Below, in pieces: positions 23,542 to 33,490 of a stretch of DNA of 64,000 nucleotides (positions are counted from its first letter, which is position 1; the number at the start of each line of letters is the position of its first letter). The stretch is from Cladorrhinum sp. PSN259. Taxonomy: Eukaryota > Ascomycota > Sordariomycetes > Sordariales > Podosporaceae. Made by a program: the position numbers and the translations under genes. The notes under the pieces were generated by a model, which was not told where the DNA came from, made no database searches, and worked only from the letters and a program-made list of their open reading frames with translations. Location: NCBI GenBank assembly GCA_033725935.1, contig MU867094.1:186001-250000 (forward strand). Direction: 5' to 3'.

Positions 23542-25728
23542 ATGTCAGCCACGGCAACATACACGATGGCAGAGTTGAGGGCTGAGACGCAACACGGCAG
23601 CCTTTGGTCAAACTATGGCAACCCAGTTCAGATGACGGGCAGGTATAACCCCCAAGAACCATCTGGACCTGTTCCTCCTCCACCACCACAGTCACATCTA
23701 GTGCGCCCAAGAAGTCGACAGCACACCATGGACTACCCTCAGTATCATCACACTAGGCCGGGCCAGGAGGAAGGCGACGGATATGACAGATACCCTCACC
23801 CCTCTCTAATGACCATTCCCAGCATCAACAGCCTCAAACGCCCGTACTCGCAAGTGGACCAGGCGCCCTACACCGAGATGGTTCAGGATCTACGGGAAGA
23901 CTACAAGCCAAACAACCAAGATCAAAAGCTTCTGTCCTTTAGAAAAATCGGGGACAAACACACCATCGTGGACTCAAAGGGCCGCATTCATGAGATGGAG
24001 ATCGACGCGCAACTTCACGGCATGTTCTTTTTGTCCGAGTTTCCCTCGGCGACGGGAGATGGCAACGTAGTCAACGCCGAGTTGACCTGCTACCGACGTA
24101 ACTTGTTCCAAATCAGCGGCAGTCTCTGCTTTCCACAGATTCCACTCTCAGTCCTCCTTGAATCTGGAGAGACCAGCTTGATCAAGAACATGGAAGTCAG
24201 TATCTCGGCAATCGAGTCAGTCGACGGTAATCCAGTGCGGTTGATCGTGATTCCATGGAAGACACCACCACCCAACTCGCCCGAGGTCAACCAGGCGCCC
24301 GACCAAGAGCCACCCAACCTACCCTTGATTCCTTGGGCCGAGGAGGAGGATGACACCAGTGGCGAGCACTACGCGATCTACCCCATTGGCTGGCGCCGCC
24401 TCCAATTCAGGATGTAAGTTTTGGCAGCCTTACAATACGATTTGTTTGCAGGGGCAGGTAAACTAACGTCAAAACCAGAGCAACGGCAAACAATGGCAGG
24501 CGGAAGGAGCTTCAACAGCACTTTGTCCTTCACCTTAAGCTCCACGGGACTTTGGCAAACGGACAGAAGATGGTTCTCTCAGAGCTCCATACCGCACCGA
24601 TCGTGGTACGAGGCAGGAGCCCACGGAATTTCCAGGCGAGAAAGGAGATTCCGTTGCTGGGATCAAGCGCAGGCTCGCGGGGACAAACCTTGGTTGAGAC
24701 AGGTCAGGGCATTGTTGCTCAGGCCGTGGTTCTCAACAAGCCACCTCACGACTCCAGACCGCGCATCTCAAGCATGGATGTGCCCAGGTCTCAGTTCACG
24801 TTTACTTCGGCAAAGCAGATGCCCCAGAGCCCAATGCAGATGCGGTCAAAGTAGGTGATACCTCCTGCCGTTCAAGTTGATCAGCATGCTGACGAGATAT
24901 TCTAGCTCCTACCCGACAACCTGGAACCCTTCCAGTCAAGTATCGATGCCGCACAACCCTGGGTCTGCCACATACCCGACGGCTTCGATGGCGGCCGAGC
25001 CTTATCCCAAGATGCCTCTTTCTGGAGCGCCCAGCTACACGGCTGAACCCCAAGAGATGCCTATCCAGCAAACATCTATGCCTTCGGTCCAACTCTCGCT
25101 CGTCTCTCAGGATCAGCAGCAGCCTCCAATCCGAACTCAGTTTGCAACCTACGTGCAAGGCACTTCAGCCCCACCACATCTTTCTCTCTCGACAACGGCG
25201 GACAATTCGCTCAATGTTCCTCGATATGTCGATAACAATCCTCGCCCATCAAAATCGCCGCGACATGCCAGCCATCAATCTGTTACTTCCTCCATCTCTA
25301 ACGACACGGCACAAGGGGAATACCGATACGGACCCCCAACTTCTGCCTACTCTACCAGTGAGATGAGCCCGCACTCGCAACACCCGCCCACGAGCGCTCA
25401 AGGAGCGCCTGCGCCTTACGGTGCATCTTCGCAGGAGAACAACAACTCGGCACCACCGTCGGCGACTGCGCCGAATGCGCCGCCTCCAAGGGACTACTTC
25501 CCTCCATCGCAGAGCTGGACAACCACGGCAGGCGAATCGTCGGCACCCGCATACGCGAATGGCGGGTCGGATAGACCCTACGCTTTTCCTAGCGGAAAAC
25601 CTGAGCAACATCAGCCGCCTCACTCCCAGTCGCATCCTCACCCCCCATCGGGACCCGGGCAACACTCTTCCGGGGGCCCTGGCGGTGTCTACGGGGGTGT
25701 TGGACACTATGCCTGGAACGCGACATAA
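23542..25728 (+). CDS. vib-1: NDT80/PhoG-type (p53-like fold) transcription factor, VIB-1/XprG orthologue
   Basis: Exons 23542-24413, 24479-24850 and 24907-1 (that is, 24906) to 25728 give 688 residues. Introns are 65 nt (branch CTAAC) and 55 nt (branch CTGAC, donor GTAGGT). The NDT80 DNA-binding domain spans about residues 130-365. It includes IGWRRLQFR, then across the first intron IATANNGRRKELQQHF, then PIVVRGRSPRNFQARK and GSSAGSRGQ, the most conserved parts of the family. The C-terminal half is rich in Pro, Ser, Gln and Tyr, as expected of an activation region. In Neurospora VIB-1 is needed for heterokaryon incompatibility, extracellular proteases and the response to carbon starvation; XprG has the protease role in Aspergillus. 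Ascomycetes have several NDT80 paralogues. The choice of vib-1 rests on the domain sequence and on ham-2 lying two genes downstream, as I recall for Neurospora. Confidence 0.8.
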
Positions 25729-27115
25729 GAACAATGTACCCAAATATTAGGGCTGATCCACAACCACTTTGTATATTTAGACGCCCAAAGCCTTTAAAGA
25801 ACACGACTAATTCTTCACACATCTCAACCGAGGCGAGAGTGAATTAAATCACGACGATTAGGGGCAGGCGTATACTGGAAGTGGAAGCAAAAGATTGGGA
25901 GGAAGCAATGTATTTTTTCTTTGGTCATTATTTGGTTTGGTTTCGGGGATCGAAAAAAATTCGTTTCGCATGGCACAATGCGGGCCTGGGAGGACATCTC
26001 TCGTTTTGTTTTGTTTCTTGTGTCTCATATTTGGTCAATTCCCCCTTTTGGACTTTTTTTTTTTTTTGTTGGATTGCTGCTCTTTACACATTTGGATCGC
26101 ATATATTTTCTCGCACATTTTGGATCGATACCACAAAGTTTTAACTTCTATTACTCTCCTCAGTTACCCTCCCCTTTTTTTCCATAGCACGCACACACAC
26201 GCACACACACGCACACACTCTCTCTTCCACATTCACGACGGACCGACGAAAAACTCCCCACATCTCCTTATTTCTCAGGACTGATGGATATCATCTTTCG
26301 TTATACTCTGACAGAGATAAGGCGGTAAAGGACGATGACAATGCTTAAACCCTGTTACCCAACTGTAAAAAAATGTATATATGGTTAGGCAGTCTGAGAG
26401 TATTTCCTTGGGCGCGCATAACATTAAAGACGAAAGAATATTGATACAATATAAAGAGTTAAAAAAAAAAAAGATAAAAATAACAATGCCCCACGGTGAC
26501 AGGCTGGAAATCGACATATGTCCGATGCAAGATGAATGCAAGTGATGATGAACTGGAAGGCGGAGGGCAGCCTCCGATTGTATGTACACTGAGTAGGTAA
26601 CGGTTTCCGTGGGCGTACATGCGTTCCAGGTACCAGGGATTAGATAGAAGGTTTTCCCAGAAGGATACCGAGTGTGGTTCGAAAGGGGGGGTGGGTGGTG
26701 TGGGAGAATTAGGAGATGTTTACCCTTTTGAGGTCGTCTTCCGCTCTGATTGACAGCTGCCAGGGCGAACGGACAGCCGGCTCCGCCAGCCCCGGTTAAA
26801 TTACAACACACGGACCCCACTCACAATTTTTTGACGGTCAGACATGGAACGGGGGGTCAACAGCGGCAGACAGATAGTGGTTCCAATGAGGAAGCTCTCA
26901 CAACGCACTAACCTGCCCGTGCTACAGATTCGTAAAAAAAGCTTCACTTCACGTGGTTGCCCTGTCTTTTCAGTTCGCCCCGCCTCGATTTTTTAATTGG
27001 GCAAACCAACGTAACCATCAACCGCACTGACGACAACTTTTTTATCATCTTAAATTACTTGTCAGCGAATCCACAGCCAAGTACATATTAAAAGAGAAAA
27101 GAATAAACGAAAGTC
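25729..27115. other. Intergenic between vib-1 and the DUF2011-like gene
   Basis: Contains the 3' UTR of vib-1 (T-rich from about 25,900) and the promoter of the next gene. An imperfect CACGCACA repeat lies near 26188-26217. A 181-codon frame on the minus strand (26820-26275) has no recognisable feature and is not annotated. Confidence 0.5.
26188..26217. repeat. Imperfect (CACGCACA)n tandem repeat
   Basis: Three to four copies of a CACGCACACA-type unit, in the presumed 3' flank of vib-1. Confidence 0.75.
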
Positions 27116-28074
27116 ATGTTTGAACTCCCGGATGCAAAGCGGTAAGTTTGGGCAGACCTGGAGAACTGGTTTTTGGATCGTGAAGACACGGAAACTAAAA
27201 TCCGAGTTCATACAGAGTGAGAAGGGAGGACCTCTACGATTCTGTGTCCGACCGGGAGGATGCTGCTGGCCCTGAGCACGAGGAGGCAGCAGTTGAGGAT
27301 GCCGAGCTGCGGGCCAAGCTCAATGCACGGTTGTCGAGTCTTTTATCGGCCAATCTGAAGATCCCACCTACAGGTGGCGATGGTGATGTTTCCATGGCGG
27401 ATGCGGGGGCGGAGGCACGGCAAGCCACGACAAACGGTGGTGATGATGAGCGCCAAGAAGCAGAGGAAGCAGAGTTTGACTTTCGACTATTTTCTACCTC
27501 TGCACCATCACAGAAAGTGGTCCTTGCGGCAAAAGAGGAAGAGGCGGCGACGGGAGGGGATGTTCCTTTTGCTCGGCGACCAATATCTCATTACATCAGG
27601 GGGGAATTGAGTGCAGAGGAAAAGGAGCAATTCCAGCTTTCCGCAGTCAGTGCACAGGATGTGTTTGCGGCAGCGTCACAGAGGGCATGGGGGTTCGAGG
27701 TACCATGGAGAGTGACCAAGATCACTGTGTTCGCCAAGAAGCCAGGGCAGCCCGTCGTTGGAACAGCTGTGTCTGCAGAAGATAAGAAGAAAAAGAAGAC
27801 ACGTCCTGGAAAGAAGACGAGGATAGTGTTGAGAATACGCGAGAAGGCGAAGAAGGAGGAAATGGAGAAGAAGAAGGCTGAACAGAAAAAGAAGCAGAAC
27901 CAGGCAATAAGTAAAGAGGAGCATCTGAAAGAAAAGAAGAAACGGTTGAATAGGGAGAAGAAGTTGAAGAGGAGACAAAAGGAGAAGGAGAAGAAGGCTG
28001 CATCGGGAGGAGGAGGAGGGAGTGTTAATAACGACGATGCGAAGTCAGACACAGGAAGTGATGCGTCTGAGTAA
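27116..28074 (+). CDS. Charged conserved fungal protein (DUF2011-like), probably nuclear
   Basis: Exon 1 is only 26 nt (27116-27141, coding MFELPDAK plus part of an Arg codon). After an intron at 27142-27215 (GTAAGT...CAG), exon 2 runs to 28074, giving 294 residues. The join yields FELPDAKRVRREDLYDS, the conserved start I associate with fungal DUF2011 proteins. A second conserved-looking block is around RPISHYIRG and the W-containing EVPWRVTKI. The C-terminal third is very basic and likely coiled coil (many KK, KEE and KKK groups) and ends in a short acidic tail. Such composition suggests a nuclear or nucleolar protein, but this is inference. It sits between vib-1 and ham-2 on the same strand. 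Confidence 0.82.
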
Positions 28075-28412
28075 TCTACATGTATTTACATTACATGTAT
28101 TGACAGCATCCACAACATCCACCAGCCTTGCATTCTGGCCAATCGCAATTCAGTATGTCACGTCCCTGATCCCCAAGGCTGAGATGCTTGGCTTCGGAGC
28201 TTCCCATTGTTGCCCGCCAACCAAGCTTTCTTTTTCAGCTTTTACAACAAACAACCCAGACTCGTGCCCTGGGATCAAAAAGAAATTCTCAATTTTCTCT
28301 GATGAATATTTTACAAACTAATGACGATAAGTAATATACGGGTCTGCTCATTTTAATTCTCATCTTTTCTTTATTTATTTTGTTTGCATAGCAAAATGAG
28401 AGTACCCCGCGC
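28075..28412. promoter_or_regulatory. Short spacer before ham-2
   Basis: The 338 bases between the DUF2011-like gene and ham-2 must hold a 3' end and the ham-2 promoter and leader. It is T-rich just before the start codon. An upstream ATG at 28396 opens an 11-codon frame that overlaps the annotated ham-2 start. Confidence 0.4.
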
Positions 28413-28428
28413 ATGCGACCCCAACTAG
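28396..28428 (+). promoter_or_regulatory. Upstream ORF overlapping the ham-2 start
   Basis: ATG at 28396 opens a frame of ten codons plus TAG ending at 28428, in the +2 frame relative to ham-2 (start 28413). If the transcript begins upstream of 28396, scanning ribosomes would meet this ATG first. That would repress the long form or favour initiation at M27/M28 (28491/28494). Confidence 0.4.
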
Positions 28429-31400
28429 CAACCAACGATTCGTCCAGAGCTCCCAAGCTCTCTGTCTCTTCCTCCTCCCTCAGCCAAATAATGATGAATG
28501 CACTTTTTTCGTCGCGCTCCTCGTCGAGCAGCGGCGAAAACGCGACCACAAATGCAAAGACGAGTGACACCACCACTCCGTCTTCCGAAGCCACCTCCAC
28601 CACACCTGAGGAACCCAGTGCGACTACCGACACTACCTCCTCGACACCCGACACCGCAGCCGCCGATGACAAAAGCGCTCCTGCCGCCGACGTTCCTAAA
28701 CGCCCTCTCCTAATCCGCAACCAACTCTCACAGCCCGCGCCCCTCCCACCGGCAGCTCCTACCGTCCCGGCGCCCCCCATTCCAAATGACGAAAATGTGG
28801 GAGCCCAACCTCAGCAGCCCCAGGCCCAATCCCAGTCGCAACCGCAGCAACTACCACAGCCACAACAGAATCAAAATGAAAGACCGCAGCAACAACCTCA
28901 ACAACAACAGCAACAACAACAACCGCCCGACTCCCTCTCCCTCGCTCAGCTTCGGCGCATCGTAGCAGAGTTCCCCCGCGGCGAAGGCCTAGCCTACGAC
29001 TACAAATACACAGACATGGGACCCATCGAAGAAGAAATAGACGAATGGTTCGTGTATAATTTCTGGCAGTGGGTGAGGTTAAACGCTGCGAACCGTGCCT
29101 TCACCACAGCCTGGGGCAAGATTTCTCAGTCAGCTACGTGGGAGGACGCTGATCCTGCGCTGCGACAACGGATGATTGGGGGACTGTTAGAGGGCATAAG
29201 GAATCAAGAGGACAGGATAGCGAGGAACGAGGCGATAGGAGCCGTGGTTTATCTGGTGTTGGGGAGGTGGACCGAGACTGTTACCGTTAAGAGGGTGGGT
29301 ATGCTGAATGGGGTTGCGGAGGGGAAGGTGAAGCATGCTGCTACCAAGTGTCAGTTGGATGCTATGAGGGATGGGGTCAAAAGTTTGGCCGAGGTTGGAG
29401 GGATCGAAGTGGTGTGGGATGCGCTGAAGGAGGCGTTTGAGCCTTTCTGGAAGGTTGATGAGCTGGGGGTTGCGCAGCAGAATCTGCAGATGGCTGGGGA
29501 GGAGCTGATTCATTTGATGACGATTTTTTATATTGTATTGCAGGAGGCTTTGGAGGAAATCGAGGAGGGAGAGGAAGAGGAATGGGAGCGGATCAGGGAG
29601 CGATTGAGGGGCTTAAATCCCAACATGACGCATTTCTTGCTGCAGGCGGTGGCTAAGTTGAGATGGGACGAGAGTGGGACATTGCCGCAGACTCAGGTTC
29701 TGCTGCTTTTCTGGAAGTCGCTTCTGCTTGTGTTCGGAGGGACGAAGGAAATTGAGTTGGCAAAGAGAGCAACGGCGGAGGTTCCCGCCGAGGAGAATGA
29801 TAAGACGTTGATTAGGGCTTCGCCTTTGGATTATCACGTCTTCCGTCAAGAGATTACTTCCAAGTATCCAGCGTATACACCTCCACGGTGTGTGATACCC
29901 TTGGAAAACGAAAATACGACTTTGCTCCCTCCATTATCGAACCATACGACCAGGGCCAGTCTTCAGAATGGAGTGTTGCCCGCGCCGCCTGGACAGACCG
30001 GAGGAGCGTCGATTCTTCATCAGCCTGTTCATATTGCGACACCCGCACCGTCACCCCCACCAAGTCCTGGTGTCGGCGGTAAGGGTGGTAAGAAGCAAAA
30101 CTACCAAACGAACCAGAACTTCCCTTTCATGTATCCGCCTATGGATGCTTCCAGCAACAGTGCTGGTGGAAAGGGGATTGCGGGGCTTCAGGATTTATTG
30201 GTGGGAAGAAAGTGGGAGGGCAGTGACGTCCCAGCCTCCATCATTGAGGCAGGAGAGTTGTTTTCAAAGAGAGTTCGCATGACACGGGCTACCAGGCAGT
30301 TATGGGACGAGAGAGAAAGGTTTTTGAAGGATGATAGGTCAGGGTGGGAAGATATCGTAGATGAGGATCTCATCGAGGAGCTGGATCTCTCGGAGTTGAC
30401 CCTCGAAGAGAAGGAGGAACTTGGGCTGATCAAACCAGGGGAAGAAGAAAAGAAGCACCCCAAAGCTGAAATCGACCATGGTCCTCGAGGTGTTGACAAT
30501 GATACCAAGCGAAGACTGGATGCTGTTGAAGATTTCTACAGAGAGGCTCTGCCCCAACTCCAGTCGATGGTGATGGTGTGCCTCAGGCAGGTGCTCGCCA
30601 TCGCCGCGAATTTGGTTCCAGGTGCTCAAGGGCCCGCAAATGGTCAACAGGGCGGTGGCGGCCAGGCTGGCGGCAGACCGCAAGGCGGCCAAAATGGAGG
30701 AGGACCCAGCGGTCTCGTCGCAAAAGGGGCAGAGCCGTACTCGCCCTCAGATGCAGAGTTTGATGATATGCGCACGAGGGAGATCGCTGCCAAGGCTGCT
30801 ACTGGCATCTTGGTGCTTCTCCTTAAGTGGCTTAAACTTTCTCGTGAGTTTTCATCTTTTCTTGATAGAGTGCGGTTATACTGACTGATTTTGGTAGACG
30901 TTCTGAAGTTTGAATACATGACACAGCTATTACTGGATTCGAATTATATCCCGTTGGTACTTAAGTTGTTCGCTATGCATGATATTCAGCAAATAATCGA
31001 GAACAAGCTTGACCGGGTTGAGCACAGGTGAGATTTTATATCACTCGCTAATACGGAATTCTGTTCTAACAAGTGACGTTTAGTTTTTTCTACTTTTGCG
31101 GTTCCAGGGCGGGTGTCATTCCACACCCAGCGGCGATGCCCAACCCAACAGCAACAGAGTTCGAAGACGTCGACGCAAGTGACGACGAACTGGATGATGC
31201 TGCTCCGCCACCTATCAGACGGCGTAGGTCACCTGATAGCCCAGACCGAGCCAACTCCTCAGAAGGAGGAGGTCCGCCTACCCGTCCAGAGGTCGACGAA
31301 ATGGGATACCCCGTTAATCCCCTCCCCAAAGAACCAATCACCGAGTTTTCCAGACGTAACTTCTTCAGTGTCATCAATTACCTCCGCGTCTTGCAGAAAG

Positions 31401-32008
31401 TATGCAAGCACAAGGCGCACCGGAATTTGTTGTTGGTTCACTACAAATCGTCAAATATCCTCCGGAAAGCACTCAAAGTACCCCAGCAAGACTTGAGACT
31501 TTATACTTTGAAACTCTTCAAGAACCAAGTCCCCTACTGCGGTCGCAAATGGCGGCAGTCAAACATGCGCGTCATTACGGCCATTTATCTGCACTGTCGA
31601 CCGGAACTTAGAGACGAGTGGTTGGCTGGTTCCGATATCGATGCTGAGGTTGAAGAGGCCTTGCCTCTGGAACAGGCGCTGAGGAGCTTGACGCACTGGT
31701 TTAATTTTAGACGGTATCCGGAAAAGATGGCCAGTTCGGCTGAGTTTAGGGAGGAGGCTATCAGGGAGGAGCAGGATTTCTTTGTTAGGGAGCTGGAGAA
31801 GGCTGATTTGAATTGGGAGGGGTGGTTGATGGGTGGTGGTGGTGGTGGTGAGCAGCACTCTCAGGGGAATTTTGTGGGTGGTGGTGGGGATGATGGGATG
31901 GGCAACGTTTCTAGTTTTGGGGGGCCGCCGGGTGGTGCGAATTGGCTTGGTAGTGGGCAGGTTAATTTCAGTGGACCTGAACCTGATATGTCTGGGGGAT
32001 CTTGGTGA
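28413..32008 (+). CDS. ham-2: STRIPAK subunit HAM-2 / PRO22 (FAR11, STRIP1/2 family)
   Basis: Exons 28413-30843, 30898-31027 and 31084-32008 (introns 54 and 56 nt, both GTGAG...TAG) give 1161 residues. HAM-2/PRO22 is the STRIP1/2 (Far11) scaffold subunit of the striatin-interacting phosphatase and kinase complex. In Neurospora and Sordaria this complex is required for hyphal and germling fusion and fruiting-body development. The first 180 residues are Ser/Thr, Pro and Gln-rich and disordered. The N1221 domain starts near residue 182 with FPRGEGLAYDYKYTDMGPIE and EIDEWFVYNFWQW. A conserved C-terminal domain (about 620-1100, DUF3402 type) includes FFYFCGSRAG and YLRVLQKVCKHKAHRN, and the end is Gly-rich. 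The start is uncertain: M1 at 28413 is overlapped by an upstream ORF, and M27/M28 before NALF is a good alternative. Confidence 0.93.
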
Positions 32009-32461
32009 GATTAGATAGAAGGAAGAAAGGGACGGATGAATGACATGTGGGATACGAAAATGTATGGAAGAATGTTCTTGGGGTCGGTGATTATTTAATT
32101 AGAATTTGAACAAGTGAAAGTTGTTGGTAGCGATTTTATTGAGAGGTTGTTTTTGGTTCCCTGTTGGGGGATTCATACATGATCGGATTTTCAAATCGAA
32201 CCTGCGATGGTACATACATAGCAAGTTTAATGTGACTTGTTGTGAGAAATATAATGGGGTATCCAATTGTATGTTAATACACTATCTTGTAAGAAGGTTA
32301 AATAGAAGTACAGTACATGTATCCTGCTGAGAAAGTTTTATGTTCTCCGATGACTTTTGAACGCCATGAAATCCATCCAGTTCGAACTTTACCACACACC
32401 ACACACCACACACACCCAGTGGCTATTAAAACCCGTTCGTTATACCCAACTTTGCGAGATT
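32009..32461. other. Convergent intergenic region
   Basis: Lies between the ends of ham-2 (plus) and the MARVEL-type gene (minus). An ACCACACACC repeat is near 32393-32417. No gene is supported. Confidence 0.5.
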
Positions 32462-33490
32462 TTATAACGGAACCCTATCATACACACCGTCATCGTACTC
32501 ATGCCTATAATGCGCGGCGCTGGGATGAGGAGGAGGAGGAGGATGAGTCTGCCCGTACCTCGATGCAGCAGATGCAGATCCGGGAACAAAGGGTTGATAC
32601 TTGTCTGGTCCACCGTTCACTCCTCCTCCTCCTCCTCCTCCTCCTCCTCCTCCCAGGTTTCCGTACCCGCCTCCACCTCCGCCATTTGTACTCATCCCAT
32701 TTAGATTGCCGTACCCGTTCGGATTCCCATAAGAGCCATTATTGTTGACGCGAGTCTGGTCAGAAGTAGCGAAACTGTTCCTCATATCGTCGGGCGTGGC
32801 GTGGGTGGGCAAGTAATCCTCGTTTGGCATCTTTTGCGGCAGGGGGTCTTTGCGGCCCAGACGAGACAAGAAGCTGAAGCGCTTCGTTTTGGGAGTCGTA
32901 GCAGAAGATGACTTGCCGTAGCCCGAGGTGTAGTTGTTTGCGGGGGACGGACCGATTCGCTTCTCCTTCTTGCGGGCCCGGGCGAGGAAGAGGTTCGCAA
33001 ACACGGACAGAAGAAAAAAGATTACAGCGACGATCGCGACGGCCAGGCAGGCGCTCTCCATCTTGCAGGCCTGCCTCAGGCTGGGCAGCGCAAGCCACCC
33101 GTCGCCCTCGCTTTTGATGTTCGTGTCTGCGTTCCCCTTGCCGAAAGCGGTGCTGACCTCCCCGTTGCATGAACTCGCGCCGTCTTTGTTGGCCGCAGCG
33201 ACGTATATGAACGCTCCGGCAAAACAGACGTCTAGTACCATAAGAATGAATGACAGGAAGGGGTGTCCGGGGGCGCAGCAGAGGAATAATATGGCGAGGA
33301 TGGTGTATAAAACTCCTGCGCCCGAGATTCCTTCTACGGCTCGGATCGAGGTCGAGATTGGGAGAGAGTGGTTGGATAGTGTCGCGAGGAAGTAGGAGTA
33401 GAGAGCTAGGATTAGGGCCGCGCAGGCGAATTCGATTGCCCGGAGGAAGTATTGGAGCGCTCGGAGGGCGCGGGAGGCTGTTGCGCCCAT
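32462..33490 (-). CDS. MARVEL-type four-transmembrane protein
   Basis: Single-exon gene of 342 residues. Four hydrophobic segments lie near residues 17-38, 54-74, 78-100 and 147-170, with short N terminus and a loop of about 45 residues containing two Cys before the last helix. This is the M-shaped layout of fungal MARVEL proteins, which sit in the plasma membrane or in endocytic and eisosome-associated membranes. The C-terminal half (about 171-342) is cytoplasmic and low in complexity. It has a basic patch with KTKRFSFLSRLGRK (a plausible kinase target), Asn/Gly-rich sequence, a run of 11 Gly encoded by a CTC/GGA-type repeat at about 32621-32653, and a Pro/His stretch before HEYDDGVYDRVPL. 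Its specific function is unknown. Confidence 0.8.
   Translation of the reverse strand: MGATASRALRALQYFLRAIEFACAALILALYSYFLATLSNHSLPISTSIRAVEGISGAGVLYTILAILFLCCAPGHPFLSFILMVLDVCFAGAFIYVAAANKDGASSCNGEVSTAFGKGNADTNIKSEGDGWLALPSLRQACKMESACLAVAIVAVIFFLLSVFANLFLARARKKEKRIGPSPANNYTSGYGKSSSATTPKTKRFSFLSRLGRKDPLPQKMPNEDYLPTHATPDDMRNSFATSDQTRVNNNGSYGNPNGYGNLNGMSTNGGGGGGYGNLGGGGGGGGGGGVNGGPDKYQPFVPGSASAASRYGQTHPPPPPHPSAAHYRHEYDDGVYDRVPL
32621..32653. repeat. (CTC)11 trinucleotide repeat inside the MARVEL-type gene
   Basis: Eleven units coding for 11 consecutive Gly on the minus strand. Copy number may differ between isolates without a frameshift. Confidence 0.85.

Noticed and set aside
26275..26820. 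Minus-strand frame of 181 codons downstream of vib-1
   Set aside because: Composition is that of UTR-like sequence with homopolymer translations; no motif.
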